Assembly: GCA_916719935.1 (NCBI GenBank)
Contig: CAKAPY010000072.1
Coordinates: 1 to 6,832, forward strand
From: an uncultured Actinomyces sp.
GTDB lineage: Bacteria > Actinomycetota > Actinomycetes > Actinomycetales > Actinomycetaceae
Direction: 5' to 3'
DNA length: 6,832 nucleotides
Shown here: positions 6,763 through 6,832 of the stretch, piece by piece
Layout: every line of letters begins with the position of its first letter
Numbering within the stretch: position 1 is the stretch's first letter
The notes under the pieces: generated by a model
Seen by the model: only the letters and a program-made list of their open reading frames with translations
Databases searched by the model: none
Told to the model about the DNA's origin: nothing
Made by a program: the position numbers and the translations under genes

Positions 6763-6791
6763 AGTATTAGACACTTTCGAAATGGTGTCCA
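6763..6791 (-). promoter_or_regulatory. tetR promoter
   Basis: On the - strand, -35 TGGACA (complement of 6786-6791; 5 of 6 matches) and -10 AATACT (complement of 6763-6768; 4 of 6) are separated by exactly 17 bases. The start site would fall near 6756, giving a leader of about 50 bases. The whole spacer lies inside the putative operator. Confidence 0.55.
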
Positions 6792-6793
6792 AT
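6766..6793. promoter_or_regulatory. putative TetR operator (28-bp near-palindrome)
   Basis: Half-sites ATTAGACAC (6766-6774) and GTGTCCAAT (6785-6793) match as inverted repeats in 8 of 9 positions around a 10-base centre containing TTTCGAAA. Size, symmetry and position over the tetR promoter are as expected for a TetR-family operator. Binding would block tetR and probably any divergent gene to the right. Binding by this regulator is inferred from position only. Confidence 0.6.
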
Positions 6794-6832
6794 GACTCCT
6801 ACTGAAGACAACCTTAATGTTTCCTTATCAGC
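6792..6832 (+). CDS. possible start of a divergent gene, cut by the window edge
   Basis: An ATG at 6792 opens a frame with no stop to the window end, beginning MTPTEDNLNVSLS. It is divergent from tetR and touches the right operator half-site. There is no clear Shine-Dalgarno, and no well-placed -10 for a leaderless start, so the true start may be elsewhere; an ATG at 6817 in another frame is an alternative. Thirteen codons give no clue to function. The main argument for a gene is the divergent-operator layout. Confidence 0.25.
   Translation, partial: MTPTEDNLNVSLS

Noticed and set aside
1..6832. CRISPR array, tRNA or rRNA gene, insertion sequence, toxin-antitoxin or phage-defence module
   Set aside because: No regularly spaced repeats, no cloverleaf, no transposase or terminal repeats, and all sizeable genes belong to known housekeeping, transport, peroxidase or regulator families.

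Overview
This 6.8-kb window reads as ordinary chromosome from a medium-GC actinobacterium. The product types, the T-K-x-D form of the Era G4 motif, the long actinobacterial form of LeuA and the likely leaderless GTG-started genes all fit Actinobacteria. The family Actinomycetaceae is a plausible guess, but the sequence does not fix genus or species. Every stretch longer than about 140 bases is accounted for by a gene. I see no rRNA, tRNA, CRISPR array, insertion sequence, attachment site or origin.

The left two thirds is a co-directional + strand block. It starts with the C-terminal part of a CBS-domain/CorC-HlyC family protein (2-451, cut by the window edge). Its stop lies just before the start of era (457-1593), the ribosome-assembly GTPase, which here carries an unusual acidic N-terminal extension. 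After an 81-base gap comes a fused threonine/serine exporter of the ThrE family (1675-3045). After an 80-base gap comes leuA (3126-4886), the first committed enzyme of leucine synthesis. Both later genes start with GTG and lack a Shine-Dalgarno sequence. leuA has a good -10 box exactly placed for a leaderless transcript. A very strong intrinsic terminator (4941-4982) closes the block.

The right third is on the - strand and converges on leuA: a cytoplasmic class B (YfeX-like) dye-decolorizing peroxidase (5024-5992) lies downstream of a TetR-family regulator (6077-6706). Upstream of tetR is a 28-bp near-palindrome that overlaps a good tetR promoter and touches a possible ATG of a divergent, truncated gene at the right edge. 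This is the classic layout of an autoregulating TetR repressor with a divergent target. The dyp gene has its own candidate promoter, so whether this regulator controls it is open.

The genes fall into three loosely related jobs: ribosome assembly (era), amino-acid metabolism and export (leuA, thrE-like), and a haem peroxidase next to a regulator. I found no sign of a new multi-gene system. The points most worth checking are the acidic Era extension, the leaderless leuA promoter with an inverted repeat at its -35, and the TetR operator region.
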